A DNA stretch of 64,000 nt from contig CAVRWA010000014.1 of assembly GCA_963724805.1 (NCBI GenBank), positions 682,001 to 746,000 of the forward strand, read 5' to 3'. Shown in pieces: positions 57,153 to 64,000 of this stretch (position 1 is its first letter; every line of letters begins with the position of its first letter). The DNA comes from CAVQZA01 sp963724805. GTDB taxonomy: Bacteria > Actinomycetota > Thermoleophilia > Gaiellales > Gaiellaceae. Both the position numbers and the translations under genes were made by a program. The notes beneath the pieces are model-generated. The model was not told where the DNA came from. It made no database searches and saw only the letters and a program-made list of their open reading frames with translations.

Positions 57153-58361
57153 TCACTCCACCTCGACCTGCAGCAGTCGCGCCGCAGCCTCGGCGCGCTC
57201 GAGCGCCTCGAGGTTCGTGTCGCCGATCGCGAGCACGTACCCGCGACGGTCACCGTCCAGCCGCACCGGCCTGATCGTCTCGCCCACCGTGAAGTACACC
57301 TCCGCCTGAACGACCCCGGGACACGCCAGCACCCGTTCGAGCCCCGAATAGCTCGTCACCTTCCCCGCCGGAAGCGGCCCGGGCTCGGCGGTGAGAAAGC
57401 GTACCGCGAGGGGCTGCGAGCGCGAGGGCGTCACGAGCACGTCGGGCACGGGCTCGCCGAACGCCTGCAGGATCGCGATGTCGAGCAGCTCGACTCCGGT
57501 GCCCTCGCGGACGACGTCCGCCATCTGCCCGCCCGGGATCCGCGCGGCCACCTCGACGGCGACGACCTCGCCCGACGGCTTCGCCAGCAGCTGCGGGAAC
57601 GCGATCCCGTCCTCGAGCCCGAGCGCGCGCACCGACTGCGCAGCCACGCGCTCCGCCTCGGCGAGCGCGTCGCCGTAGAGCGTCGTCGGGTACACGTGGA
57701 TCCAGCCGACGCCGAAGCCGGCGCCCTCCGGCCGCAGCCGGTCGGACAGCGTGAGCACCGTCACCTCGCCGTCCCGGACGACTGCGATCCCGTTCAGCTC
57801 GAGCCCTTCCGTGAACTCCTCGAGGATCGCCTCCTGCGTGGGCGACTCGGCGAGCGCAGCGTGGAGGTGCGCGTCGAGGTCGTCGGCCGACTCGAGCCGG
57901 TAGAGGCCCCGCTGGCCGCCGGAGTTCGCGGGCTTGAGGACGGCCGGGAAGCCGACCGTCTCGGCCGCGAGCCTCGAGTCGTGGAGCCCGTGCACCGCGG
58001 CGAAGCGCGGCTGGGGCACGCCGTGGTCGGCGAAGAGCCGCCGCATCACGACCTTGTGGGTCATCGCGTGGGCGACGTCGGGGCCGATCCCGGGCAGACC
58101 CAGGGCCTCGGCGATCGCGGCGACGATCGGCACCGCGCGGTCGGCGGAGACGGTCATCGCGCCGTCGACGCCGTGCCGGCGCGCGGCCTCGATCACGGCG
58201 TCGACGTCGCTGAAGTCGATCGGCTCGGCGATGTCGGCCGCGAGCATCCCCGGTGCGTCCGCCTTGCGGTCGACGGCGACGACGCGGTGGCCGAGCTCGC
58301 GGGCCCGCAGGATGCCACGCCGCTGGTGGCGTCCGCCGCCGACGAAAAGGAGGGTCTTCAC
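57153..58361 (-). CDS. ATP-grasp family ligase (first of two)
   Basis: 402 residues. N-terminal LLFVGGGRHQRRGILRARELGH (preATP-grasp), HKVVMRRLFADHGVPQPRFA, PAVLKPANSGGQRGLYRL, and VVAVEVAARIPGGQMADVVREGTG, as in biotin-carboxylase/PurK/DdlB-like enzymes. The C-terminal domain has PAGKVTSYSGLERV and VGETIRPVRLDGDRRGYVLAIGD, the L-amino-acid ligase-like lid region. Probably activates an amino acid or other carboxylate with ATP and joins it to an amine, perhaps on the glycan made by this operon. First gene of the operon; GTG 58361 follows TAGCAT by 9 bases. Confidence 0.78.
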   Translation of the reverse strand: MKTLLFVGGGRHQRRGILRARELGHRVVAVDRKADAPGMLAADIAEPIDFSDVDAVIEAARRHGVDGAMTVSADRAVPIVAAIAEALGLPGIGPDVAHAMTHKVVMRRLFADHGVPQPRFAAVHGLHDSRLAAETVGFPAVLKPANSGGQRGLYRLESADDLDAHLHAALAESPTQEAILEEFTEGLELNGIAVVRDGEVTVLTLSDRLRPEGAGFGVGWIHVYPTTLYGDALAEAERVAAQSVRALGLEDGIAFPQLLAKPSGEVVAVEVAARIPGGQMADVVREGTGVELLDIAILQAFGEPVPDVLVTPSRSQPLAVRFLTAEPGPLPAGKVTSYSGLERVLACPGVVQAEVYFTVGETIRPVRLDGDRRGYVLAIGDTNLEALERAEAAARLLQVEVE

Positions 58362-58370
58362 CGCGCTGCG

Positions 58371-58407
58371 ATGCTACCCGGGGCCGGATCGGCACGAGGG
58401 GTAGACT
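58371..58407. promoter_or_regulatory. Divergent pair of leaderless promoters
   Basis: On the minus strand TAGCAT (58376-58371) ends 9 bases before GTG 58361. On the plus strand TAGACT (58402-58407) ends 6 bases before GTG 58414. The two glycan operons are thus driven from one 52-bp gap. Confidence 0.5.
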
Positions 58408-58413
58408 CGCCAC

Positions 58414-59385
58414 GTGGCCCTCGAAGGGAAGCGGATCTTCGTCACCGGCGGCGCCGGCTTCATCGCGACGACGCTCGCGCGCCGCCTCGTCGACGCGAAC
58501 GAGATCGTCGCGGTCGACAACCTCCACCGCGACACCCGCGGCGGCACCGATCTCACCGACCACCCGAACTTCAGCTTCCACCAGGGTGACGTCCTCGACG
58601 CGGAGCTGATCAAGGAGCTGGCACGCGGCGCGACCCACATCGTCCACTGCGCCGCGATCGCCGGGGTCGACACCGTCCGTGAGAGCCCCGTGCGGACGAT
58701 GCGGGTGAACATGATCGGCACCTACCACGTGCTCGAGGCGGCGCTGGAGACGAAGGACACGCTCGAGCGGCTCGTCGACTTCTCGACGAGCGAGGTGTTC
58801 GGCACCCACGCGTTCCGGGTCGAGGAGGGCCAGGTCTCGACGATCGGCTCAGTCGGCGAGGCGCGCTGGACGTACGCCGTCTCGAAGCTCGCCGGCGAGC
58901 ACATGGCCCACGCCTACCACGACGAGCTGGGCCTTCCGTGCGTGACGGTGCACCCGTTCAACGTCTTCGGGCCCCGCCAGGAGGGCGGCGGCGCGATTCG
59001 CGCGTTCATCGAGGCCGCGCTCGCGGGCCGCGACCTCACGATCCACGGCGACGGCTCGCAGATCCGCGCCTGGTGCTACGTCGACGACATGGTCGAGGGG
59101 ACGATGCTCTGCCTCGAGCGGCCCGAGGCCGTGGGGCAGGCGTTCAACATCGGCAACGCCCGCGCGACCGTGACGATCTACGACCTCGCCCACCGGATCA
59201 AGCGGCTGACCGGCTGCCCCGGCGAGATCGTGTTCCAGCCCCTCCACTACGCGGACGTCGAGCTGCGGATCCCGAACGTCGACAAGGCGCGCGAGCTGCT
59301 CGGCTTCGAGGCGAAGGTCGACCTCGACGAGGGCCTCGCCAGGACGATCGCTTGGTACAGAGAGAAGCTGCAGACGCCGGTCTGA
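58414..59385 (+). CDS. Nucleotide-sugar epimerase/dehydratase (extended SDR)
   Basis: 323 residues. NAD motif TGGAGFIATTLARRL, GDVLDAELIKEL, HCAAIAGVDTVRESP, STSEVFG, and catalytic YAVSK (Tyr/Lys). It is closest in pattern to UDP-glucuronate decarboxylase/UDP-glucose epimerases. It would supply an activated sugar, and possibly a keto-sugar for the aminotransferase that follows. GTG 58414 follows a -10 box. Its stop overlaps the CTG of the next gene as CTGA. Confidence 0.85.
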   Translation: MALEGKRIFVTGGAGFIATTLARRLVDANEIVAVDNLHRDTRGGTDLTDHPNFSFHQGDVLDAELIKELARGATHIVHCAAIAGVDTVRESPVRTMRVNMIGTYHVLEAALETKDTLERLVDFSTSEVFGTHAFRVEEGQVSTIGSVGEARWTYAVSKLAGEHMAHAYHDELGLPCVTVHPFNVFGPRQEGGGAIRAFIEAALAGRDLTIHGDGSQIRAWCYVDDMVEGTMLCLERPEAVGQAFNIGNARATVTIYDLAHRIKRLTGCPGEIVFQPLHYADVELRIPNVDKARELLGFEAKVDLDEGLARTIAWYREKLQTPV

Positions 59386-60443
59386 TCCGGCTCGGGCGGC
59401 CGGACGTCGGCTCGGAGGAGCTCGCCGCGGTCGCGCGCGTGCTCGAGAGCGGGCAGCTCACGATGGGCCCGCTCGTCGATGAGCTCGAGGGGCTCGTCGC
59501 GGCGGCGTGCGAGGTGCCGCACGCGGTCGCCGTGTCGTCCGGGACGGCCGCGCTCCACCTCGCCGTGCTCGCGCTCGAGATAGGCCCGGGCGACGAGGTG
59601 ATCGTCCCGGCGTATACGTTCCCGGCGACCGCGAACGTCGTCGCGCTGGCGGGTGCCCGGCCCGTGCTAGTGGACGTCGACCCGGCGACGATGAACCTCG
59701 ACCTCGCGCAGCTGCCGCACGCCCTGACCCCGCGCACGAAGGCCGTCCTCGCGGTGCATCTCTTCGGGCGCCCCCTCGACTGGGAGGCGCTGGAGGACGC
59801 GGTGCCCGACGGCGTCGCGCTGCTCGAGGACGCGGCCGGAGCGCTCGGGGCCCGCTACCGCGGCCGCGCGTGCGGCGGGCTCGGCGTGGCCGGCTGCCTC
59901 TCGTTCCACCCGCGCAAGACCGTGACGACCGGCGAGGGCGGCGCGGTCACGACCGCGGACGCCGGGCTCGCAGACGCGATCCGCCGCGGCCGCCACCACG
60001 GGATCGAGGCGCGCGGCGCCGTCGACATCGCGGTGCCGGGCACGAACTACCGCCTCTCGGACATCCTTTGCGCGGTCGGGATCCCGCAGCTCCACCGGCT
60101 CCCCGAGCTGCTGGCCGCGCGCCGACGGGCAGCCGCGGGCTACACCGAGCGCCTCGCGGACGCCGTGCTCACGCCCTCCGCGGATCCGGGTGACGAGCAC
60201 GGCTGGCAGGCCTACGTCGTCCAGCTCGACCGGCGCGACGAGGCGCTCGCCGGGCTGCGGGCCCAGGGGATCGAGGCCCAGATCGGCACCTATGCGCTCC
60301 ACCACCTCAGTGCGTACCGCGACCAGGGGCCGTTCCCGGGCGCCGACGCCGCCTTCGCCCGCGCGCTCGCGCTGCCGCTCCACACGTTCCTCTCCGACGA
60401 CGACCTCGACCGGGTCGCGGAGGCTTTACGTTCGTACGCTTGA
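59382..60443 (+). CDS. DegT/DnrJ/EryC1-family PLP sugar aminotransferase (start uncertain)
   Basis: 353 residues from CTG 59382. LGRPDVGSEELAAVARVLESG at the N-terminus follows the family start, AVSSGTAALHLAVLAL, VPAYTFPATANVVALAGARPVLVDVD, VHLFGRP, and PLP lysine in SFHPRKTVTTGEGG. It transfers an amino group to a keto-sugar nucleotide. The family initiator falls on CTG, overlapping the upstream stop. TTG 59352, with AGGA seven bases upstream, is a canonical alternative adding ten residues and a 34-bp overlap. It is paired with the epimerase, like the similar pair at 23995-26933. Confidence 0.85.
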   Translation: MIRLGRPDVGSEELAAVARVLESGQLTMGPLVDELEGLVAAACEVPHAVAVSSGTAALHLAVLALEIGPGDEVIVPAYTFPATANVVALAGARPVLVDVDPATMNLDLAQLPHALTPRTKAVLAVHLFGRPLDWEALEDAVPDGVALLEDAAGALGARYRGRACGGLGVAGCLSFHPRKTVTTGEGGAVTTADAGLADAIRRGRHHGIEARGAVDIAVPGTNYRLSDILCAVGIPQLHRLPELLAARRRAAAGYTERLADAVLTPSADPGDEHGWQAYVVQLDRRDEALAGLRAQGIEAQIGTYALHHLSAYRDQGPFPGADAAFARALALPLHTFLSDDDLDRVAEALRSYA

Positions 60444-60468
60444 CGAAGTTGTGAGTGAGTGCTAACTT
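60440..60468 (+). promoter_or_regulatory. Strong promoter of the tetR-type gene
   Basis: TTGACG (60440-60445), a 17-bp spacer and TAACTT (60463-60468) end 7 bases before ATG 60476. This is the best full sigma-70 promoter in the window and predicts a leaderless mRNA. Confidence 0.7.
60454..60467. promoter_or_regulatory. TetR operator candidate, site 1
   Basis: AGTGAGTGCTAACT fits the palindrome AGTNAGNNCTNACT and overlaps the -10 box of the tetR-type gene, as expected for autorepression. A related site lies upstream of the MFS gene. Confidence 0.6.
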
Positions 60469-60475
60469 CCTTCGC

Positions 60476-61033
60476 ATGATGGTGGTCGGCACACGCAAGA
60501 CGGCAGAGATCAGGCGCGAGGAGATTCTCGACGCGGCCTGTGAGGAGTTCGCCCAGACGGGCCTCCACGGCACCTCCGCCGACGCGATCGCGCGCCGCGC
60601 CGGGGTCTCGCAGCCCTACCTCTTCCGGCTCTTCGGCACGAAGCGCGAGCTCTTCATCGCGACCGTCCAGCGCTGCTTCGCCGAGACGGCGCAGACCTTC
60701 GAGCACGCCGCCCTTGGCAAGACGGGCGAGGACGCGCTGAAGGCGATGGCGGGGGCCTACCACGGGCTCCTCGCCGACCGCCGGCGCCTCCAGGCGCAGA
60801 TGCAGGCCTATGCGGCCTGCGACGACCCCGAGGTCTGCGCCGTGGTGCGCGAGGGCTACGGGCGGCTGGTCGAGCTGGTCGAGCGGGCGTCGGGCGCCGA
60901 GGAGGGCCGCGTCCGGGACTTCTTCGCCGCCGGGATGCTGCTCAACGTGATGGCGCAGATGGATCTGCTCGACTGCTCCGAGCCCTGGGCGAAGCGGCTG
61001 ATCGAGTCCTGCCTCGAATGGCCGCATGCCTGA
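60476..61033 (+). CDS. TetR/AcrR-family transcriptional repressor
   Basis: 185 residues. The N-terminal HTH is typical: RREEILDAACEEFAQTG, HGTSADAIARRAGVSQPYLFRLFGTKRELF. The C-terminal helical ligand domain (about 75-185) is not conserved. It very likely represses itself and the MFS exporter 73 bp downstream, because both have the same palindromic site. The ligand would be an exported compound. ATG 60476 is fixed by the promoter spacing. Confidence 0.88.
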   Translation: MMVVGTRKTAEIRREEILDAACEEFAQTGLHGTSADAIARRAGVSQPYLFRLFGTKRELFIATVQRCFAETAQTFEHAALGKTGEDALKAMAGAYHGLLADRRRLQAQMQAYAACDDPEVCAVVREGYGRLVELVERASGAEEGRVRDFFAAGMLLNVMAQMDLLDCSEPWAKRLIESCLEWPHA

Positions 61034-61048
61034 AGCCGACCTCTTTTT

Positions 61049-61097
61049 TTGACCAGCAGGTAAGTAAGCAATCACTACACAGAAAGCGAGCAAGGAG
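61049..61097 (+). promoter_or_regulatory. MFS gene upstream region with -35, operator and strong ribosome site
   Basis: TTGACC (61049-61054) is a plausible -35; no clear -10 at the right distance was found. AAGGAG (61092-61097) lies nine bases before ATG 61107, so this gene, unlike its neighbour, has a leader. Confidence 0.45.
61063..61076. promoter_or_regulatory. TetR operator candidate, site 2
   Basis: AGTAAGCAATCACT fits AGTNAGNNCTNACT with one mismatch. On the minus strand 13 of 15 bases match the same stretch at site 1, and the site lies between the -35 box and the start of the exporter gene. Confidence 0.6.
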
Positions 61098-61106
61098 AAG
61101 ACAGAC

Positions 61107-62528
61107 ATGACCGCACGAGCCCGCACGATCTGGACCTTCGCGATCACCTCGATCGCGCTCTTCATGGTCACGCTCGACAACCTCGTCGTCTCGACGGCGC
61201 TGCCCGTGATCCGCACGGATCTCCACGCCACGATCCAGGGGCTCGAGTGGACCGTCAACGCCTACACGCTCACCTTCGCCGTCCTGCTCCTCACGGGAGC
61301 GGCTCTCGGCGACCGCTTCGGTCGCAAGCGGATGTTCGTGGTCGGCCTCGCGATCTTCACCGGCGCTTCGGCGGCGGCGGCGCTCGCGCCGAGCATGGAC
61401 CTGCTGATCGCAGCCCGCGCCGTTCAGGGCATGGGCGCCGCGATCGTGATGCCCCTGACCCTGACGATCCTCTCGAACGCGGTTCCACCGGAGCGGCGTG
61501 GGATCGCCCTCGGCGCGTGGAGCGGCATCAGCGGACTCGCGGTCGCGATGGGCCCGCTGGTCGGCGGCGCTGTCGTCGACGGGCTCTCCTGGCAGTGGAT
61601 CTTCTGGATCAACGTGCCGATCGGCCTGCTGACGATCCCGTTCGCCCTCTCCCGCCTCGGCGAGAGCCGCGGCCCCGACCGCGAGCTCGACCTGCCCGGC
61701 CTCGGCCTGGTGAGCGTCGGCCTGCTCGGTGTCGTCTGGGCGCTGATCCGCGGCAACAGCCTCGGCTGGACGAGCCCGCAGATCGTCGGCGCCTTCGTCG
61801 GAGGCCTCGTGGTGCTGGCCGGCTTCGTGATCTGGGAGCTCCGCGCGACCGCGCCGATGCTGCCGATGCGCTTCTTCCGCAACCGCACGTTCGCCGCGGC
61901 GAACACCGCCTCGCTGTTCATGTTCTTCGGAATGTTCGGCTCGATCTTCCTGCTCGCGCAGTTCCTGCAGACCGTGCAGGGGTACTCGCCGCTCCAGGCC
62001 GGGCTGCGGATCCTGCCGTGGACGGTGGCGCCGATCTTCGTCTCGCCGATCGCCGGCGCGTTCTCGGACCGCATCGGTGGGCGTCCGCTGATGGCGATCG
62101 GGCTCTCGCTCCAGGCGATCGGGCTCGCGTGGCTCGCGACGGTCTCGACCCCGACCGTGCCCTACGCCGATCTGATCGTCCCGTTCATCGTCTCGGGTGT
62201 CGGGATGGCGCTCTTCTTCGCCCCGGTCGCCAACGTCGTGCTCAGCGCGGTGCGGCGCGAGGAGGAGGGCAAGGCCTCGGGCGCCAACAATGCGGTCCGT
62301 GAGCTCGGCGGGGTCTTCGGCGTCGCCGTCCTCGCCTCGATCTTCACCAGCCATGGGGGCTACGCGACGCCCCAGTCCTTCGTCGACGGGCTCCAGCCTG
62401 CGATCTACGTCGGCGCGGCCGTGGTCGCGCTGGGCGCGCTCGCAGCGCTGATGATCCCGCGGCGGCGCCGGGAACAGGAGGTTCCCGTCGAGTCTCGCGC
62501 GCCGGAGTCGGTGCTCGAGGCGGCGTAA
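61107..62528 (+). CDS. MFS drug exporter, DHA2 (EmrB/QacA) family
   Basis: 473 residues, about 14 helices. Motif D1-like LDNLVVSTALPVI in helix 1, motif A GDRFGRKRMF, RAVQGMGAAIVMPLTL, and motif C-like GISGLAVAMGPLVGGAVVDGLSWQWIFWINVPIG mark the DHA2 group, which exports hydrophobic drugs using the proton gradient. The C-terminus is acidic and polar. It is controlled by the adjacent TetR protein by inference from shared sites. Strong ribosome site at 61092. Complete. Confidence 0.9.
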   Translation: MTARARTIWTFAITSIALFMVTLDNLVVSTALPVIRTDLHATIQGLEWTVNAYTLTFAVLLLTGAALGDRFGRKRMFVVGLAIFTGASAAAALAPSMDLLIAARAVQGMGAAIVMPLTLTILSNAVPPERRGIALGAWSGISGLAVAMGPLVGGAVVDGLSWQWIFWINVPIGLLTIPFALSRLGESRGPDRELDLPGLGLVSVGLLGVVWALIRGNSLGWTSPQIVGAFVGGLVVLAGFVIWELRATAPMLPMRFFRNRTFAAANTASLFMFFGMFGSIFLLAQFLQTVQGYSPLQAGLRILPWTVAPIFVSPIAGAFSDRIGGRPLMAIGLSLQAIGLAWLATVSTPTVPYADLIVPFIVSGVGMALFFAPVANVVLSAVRREEEGKASGANNAVRELGGVFGVAVLASIFTSHGGYATPQSFVDGLQPAIYVGAAVVALGALAALMIPRRRREQEVPVESRAPESVLEAA

Positions 62529-62598
62529 TTGCTATCTGCCGGGCCGAGGTGAGAAGATCCGCGGCGGTGCGCGTCTCGGGCGGCGGGACGCGCACCGC

Positions 62599-63156
62599 CT
62601 ACATCTGGTCCCAGCCGCCCGGAAGACGGGGAGGCGGCAACTCCGGGTCGGGGCGCCAGTCCTCCCAGCCGCTGGGCCACGGCGGGTCGGCTAGCACCCG
62701 CTTCGCCTCGGCCCAGACGGCGTCGGCGTCGAGCAGGCCGAGCGCCGCGGCGTGCTCCAGCTCGTCCTCGTCCTTCCAGCGGTAGCGGCCGTCCGGCTCG
62801 ACGATCAGGTCGAGCTTCCAGTCGGCGTAGTCGAACCCGGCGGCGCTGCGTCGCATCGGCTCCTCGAAGTTGACGTACCAGCACTCGAGCTCTCCGTCCG
62901 TGAAGAAGAGCCAGAGCGAGTGCGCGACCCCCGGCCGGACAAGCGTGAGCGAGTCGCGCCGGACGAGGTTCTCGACGAGCTGCCACTCGGGCTGCGGAAT
63001 GCGGAGCACGGTCCCGTCCGGGTCGACCGGCACTCGTGACTCCGCGCCGTCCGGCACCCACAGCACGGTCAGGCCGTCGCGCTCCTCGATCACCCGCGCG
63101 GCAGTCGCGCGCCAGATCCGCCCGAACCAGATGTCACGCAGAGCGATGTCCGACAT
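62599..63156 (-). CDS. DUF402-family protein
   Basis: 185 residues. IWFGRIWRATAARVIEERDGLTVLWVPDG, LRIPQPEWQLVENLVRRDSLTLVRPG, HSLWLFFTDGELECWYVNFEEPMRR, FDYADWKLDLIVEPDGRYRWKDEDELEHAAALGLL (read in segments) match DUF402, whose members include FomD nucleotidyl-phosphonate hydrolase and nucleoside phosphatases. Conserved Asp/Glu in DYADWKLDLIV and KDEDELE are likely metal ligands. ATG 63156 is chosen by the -10 box; it lies inside a 17-bp palindrome. Substrate unknown. Confidence 0.75.
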   Translation of the reverse strand: MSDIALRDIWFGRIWRATAARVIEERDGLTVLWVPDGAESRVPVDPDGTVLRIPQPEWQLVENLVRRDSLTLVRPGVAHSLWLFFTDGELECWYVNFEEPMRRSAAGFDYADWKLDLIVEPDGRYRWKDEDELEHAAALGLLDADAVWAEAKRVLADPPWPSGWEDWRPDPELPPPRLPGGWDQM

Positions 63157-63159
63157 CGC
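63143..63159. promoter_or_regulatory. 17-bp palindrome spanning the DUF402 start codon
   Basis: GCGATGTC-C-GACATCGC has perfect 8-bp arms. With a leaderless transcript it covers the transcription and translation start, so it could be an operator or an RNA hairpin hiding the start. Confidence 0.5.
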
Positions 63160-63162
63160 GTG

Positions 63163-63168
63163 AGGGTA
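63163..63168 (-). promoter_or_regulatory. -10 box TACCCT of the DUF402 gene
   Basis: On the minus strand TACCCT ends 6 bases before ATG 63156. Confidence 0.45.
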
Positions 63169-63394
63169 TCGCCCGAGGATGTCGCGTGGGGCGAGTGTCG
63201 GGGACAGGCACTCGGACGTGGGCCCGCGGGGCGTGTCCTCTCGCGAAGCCGCTGCATCTGAGCGAGATTTCGGGTGTCCATCACACCGCGACGACGGAGG
63301 CGCTCTCGTCCGGATCGGACATGTCACGGGGTCAGGCACCGGGACCCGTCCAGAAGGGTGCCGTGAAACCGAGGCCTGTCTCATCGGACTGCTG
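63169..63394. other. Intergenic region with two copies of a GGGWCAGGCAC motif
   Basis: GGGACAGGCAC is at 63201-63211, and GGGTCAGGCACC at 63329-63340, the second followed by CGGGACCC so that GGGTC and GACCC form a small hairpin. The same motif occurs at 29967-29978. No convincing gene is present. The pattern suggests a dispersed REP-like element. Confidence 0.35.
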
Positions 63395-63400
63395 TAGCTT
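63395..63400 (+). promoter_or_regulatory. -10 box TAGCTT of the family 2 glycosyltransferase gene
   Basis: TAGCTT ends 12 bases before ATG 63413, giving a leader of a few bases at most. Confidence 0.35.
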
Positions 63401-63412
63401 GTTCGGTCGGAA

Positions 63413-64000
63413 ATGGCGCAGACAGACGTCCTTTCGGCGCAGAGCGAGGCGGACGCGGCCCGCGCCGCGCCGCGCATCTCCGTGGTCGTCACCGTCTACA
63501 ACGAGGCCGCGACGATCGAGGAGCTCTATCGCCGCACCACGGCGGCGCTCGCGGCCGAGGACTACGAGCTGATCTTCGTCGACGACGGCTCGACGGACGG
63601 CGGCTTCGACGTGCTCGAGCGGCTCCACGAGGCCGACCCGCGCGTCCGCGCCGTGCGCTTCAAGCGCAACGCCGGCCAGCACCCGGCGATGCACGCGGGG
63701 CTCGCGCGCGCCCGCGGCGAGATCGTGGTGACGATGGACGGCGACCTCCAGAACGCGCCCGAGGACATCCCGCGCCTCGTCGCCGCGGTCGAGGCCGGCA
63801 GCGACGTCGCGAGCGGCCGGCGCACCGCCAGGCGCGACTCGTGGGGCCGGACGCTGCCCTCGCGGCTGATCAACGGAATGCTCCGCCGCTTCACGAAGGT
63901 CGACATCTCCGACTTCGGCTGCGCCTTCAACGCCTACCGGCGCGACGTCGTCGTGCCGATGCTCGGCGCGATCGGCCGCCAGAAGTTCACGAAGGCGCTG
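63413..64000 (+). CDS. Family 2 glycosyltransferase (DPM1/polyprenyl-phosphate type), N-terminal part
   Basis: 196 residues are visible and the frame runs off the right edge. GT-A fold motifs: ISVVVTVYNEAATIEELYRR, YELIFVDDGSTDGG, RFKRNAGQHPAMHAGLARARG and VTMDGDLQNAPEDIPRLV (the metal-binding D-x-D). DFGCAFNAYRRDVV follows, as in dolichol/polyprenyl-phosphate mannose synthase-like enzymes. It would make a lipid-linked sugar or transfer a sugar on the inner membrane face. C-terminal membrane helices, if any, lie outside the window. Confidence 0.85.
   Translation, partial: MAQTDVLSAQSEADAARAAPRISVVVTVYNEAATIEELYRRTTAALAAEDYELIFVDDGSTDGGFDVLERLHEADPRVRAVRFKRNAGQHPAMHAGLARARGEIVVTMDGDLQNAPEDIPRLVAAVEAGSDVASGRRTARRDSWGRTLPSRLINGMLRRFTKVDISDFGCAFNAYRRDVVVPMLGAIGRQKFTKAL

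Noticed and set aside
61041..61050. T-run after the tetR-type gene as a terminator
   Set aside because: No GC-rich stem precedes it, and it merges with the TTGACC box of the MFS gene.
1..64000. tRNA, rRNA, CRISPR arrays, insertion sequences, prophage or attachment sites
   Set aside because: I looked for cloverleaf-type sequence, regularly spaced repeats, transposase motifs and integrase motifs and saw none; only the two 25-bp repeats and short palindromes were found.

Overview
The window is one contiguous stretch of very GC-rich bacterial chromosome (roughly 70% by eye), densely packed with short intergenic gaps, many 1-4 bp start/stop overlaps and frequent GTG/TTG starts. A UvrD2-type helicase with a C-terminal HRDC domain, a BTAD/winged-helix regulator fused to an ATPase, futalosine-route menaquinone genes, a three-helix Rieske protein and TANNNT boxes 6-9 nt upstream of start codons all point to Actinomycetota. 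The mixture fits the deep class Thermoleophilia (Gaiellales/Solirubrobacterales) best. That placement is inference; there is no rRNA or ribosomal-protein gene here to confirm it. I see no tRNA, CRISPR array, insertion sequence or prophage, and no gene-free stretch above 300 bp.

Layout. 1-5.6 kb: two GT87-like membrane glycosyltransferases, a peptidoglycan-binding lytic transglycosylase, a YmdB-like phosphodiesterase, a degenerate M23 protein and an AI-2E/PerM-family membrane protein. 5.6-10.1 kb: hemB and hemL, two small unknowns, a GH16-like protein and an HpnA-like epimerase. 10.1-19.5 kb: an energy block with ubiD-like (mqnL), then one long operon of qcrA-qcrB-qcrC, ubiX-like (mqnM), menG/ubiE, a polyprenyl diphosphate synthase, mqnE, a 31-codon micro-ORF, mqnA and mqnC. 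It couples quinone synthesis to the complex that oxidises the quinol. 19.5-29.8 kb: a methyltransferase, two exported proteins, a DedA protein, sugar-nucleotide enzymes, frameshifted uvrD2 and a DUF354 protein. 30-35.7 kb: LysR plus maleylacetate reductase-like gene, and a 1232-residue BTAD regulator.

36.1-43.0 kb: the most unusual operon, a short flavoprotein, fumarase alpha, a 35-codon micro-ORF made of repeats, fumarase beta, a phosphosulfolactate synthase (ComA) homologue, cysH, cysC, sat and a TauE/SafE permease. Sulfate activation and reduction to sulfite are joined to an enzyme that adds sulfite to phosphoenolpyruvate, with no sulfite reductase in sight. 43-52 kb: DUF4395, an exported Ig-like protein, a sulfotransferase, a PQQ-propeller protein, an O-antigen ligase-like protein, a PIG-L deacetylase, ChrA, Tag, YbaK and RtcB. 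52.5-60.4 kb: a surface-glycan block (flippase, broken glycosyltransferase, two ATP-grasp enzymes around a deacetylase-like protein, divergent epimerase and aminotransferase). 60.4-64 kb: a TetR/MFS efflux pair with matching operators, a DUF402 protein and the start of a family 2 glycosyltransferase.

Non-coding signals. Recurrent TANNNT boxes imply widespread leaderless transcription. Other signals are a 171-bp nested inverted repeat at 23107-23277, a symmetric bidirectional promoter near 29.8 kb, two perfectly coupled micro-ORFs, and several genes whose family-conserved N-terminus falls on GTA, ATA, ATC or CTG rather than ATG/GTG/TTG.
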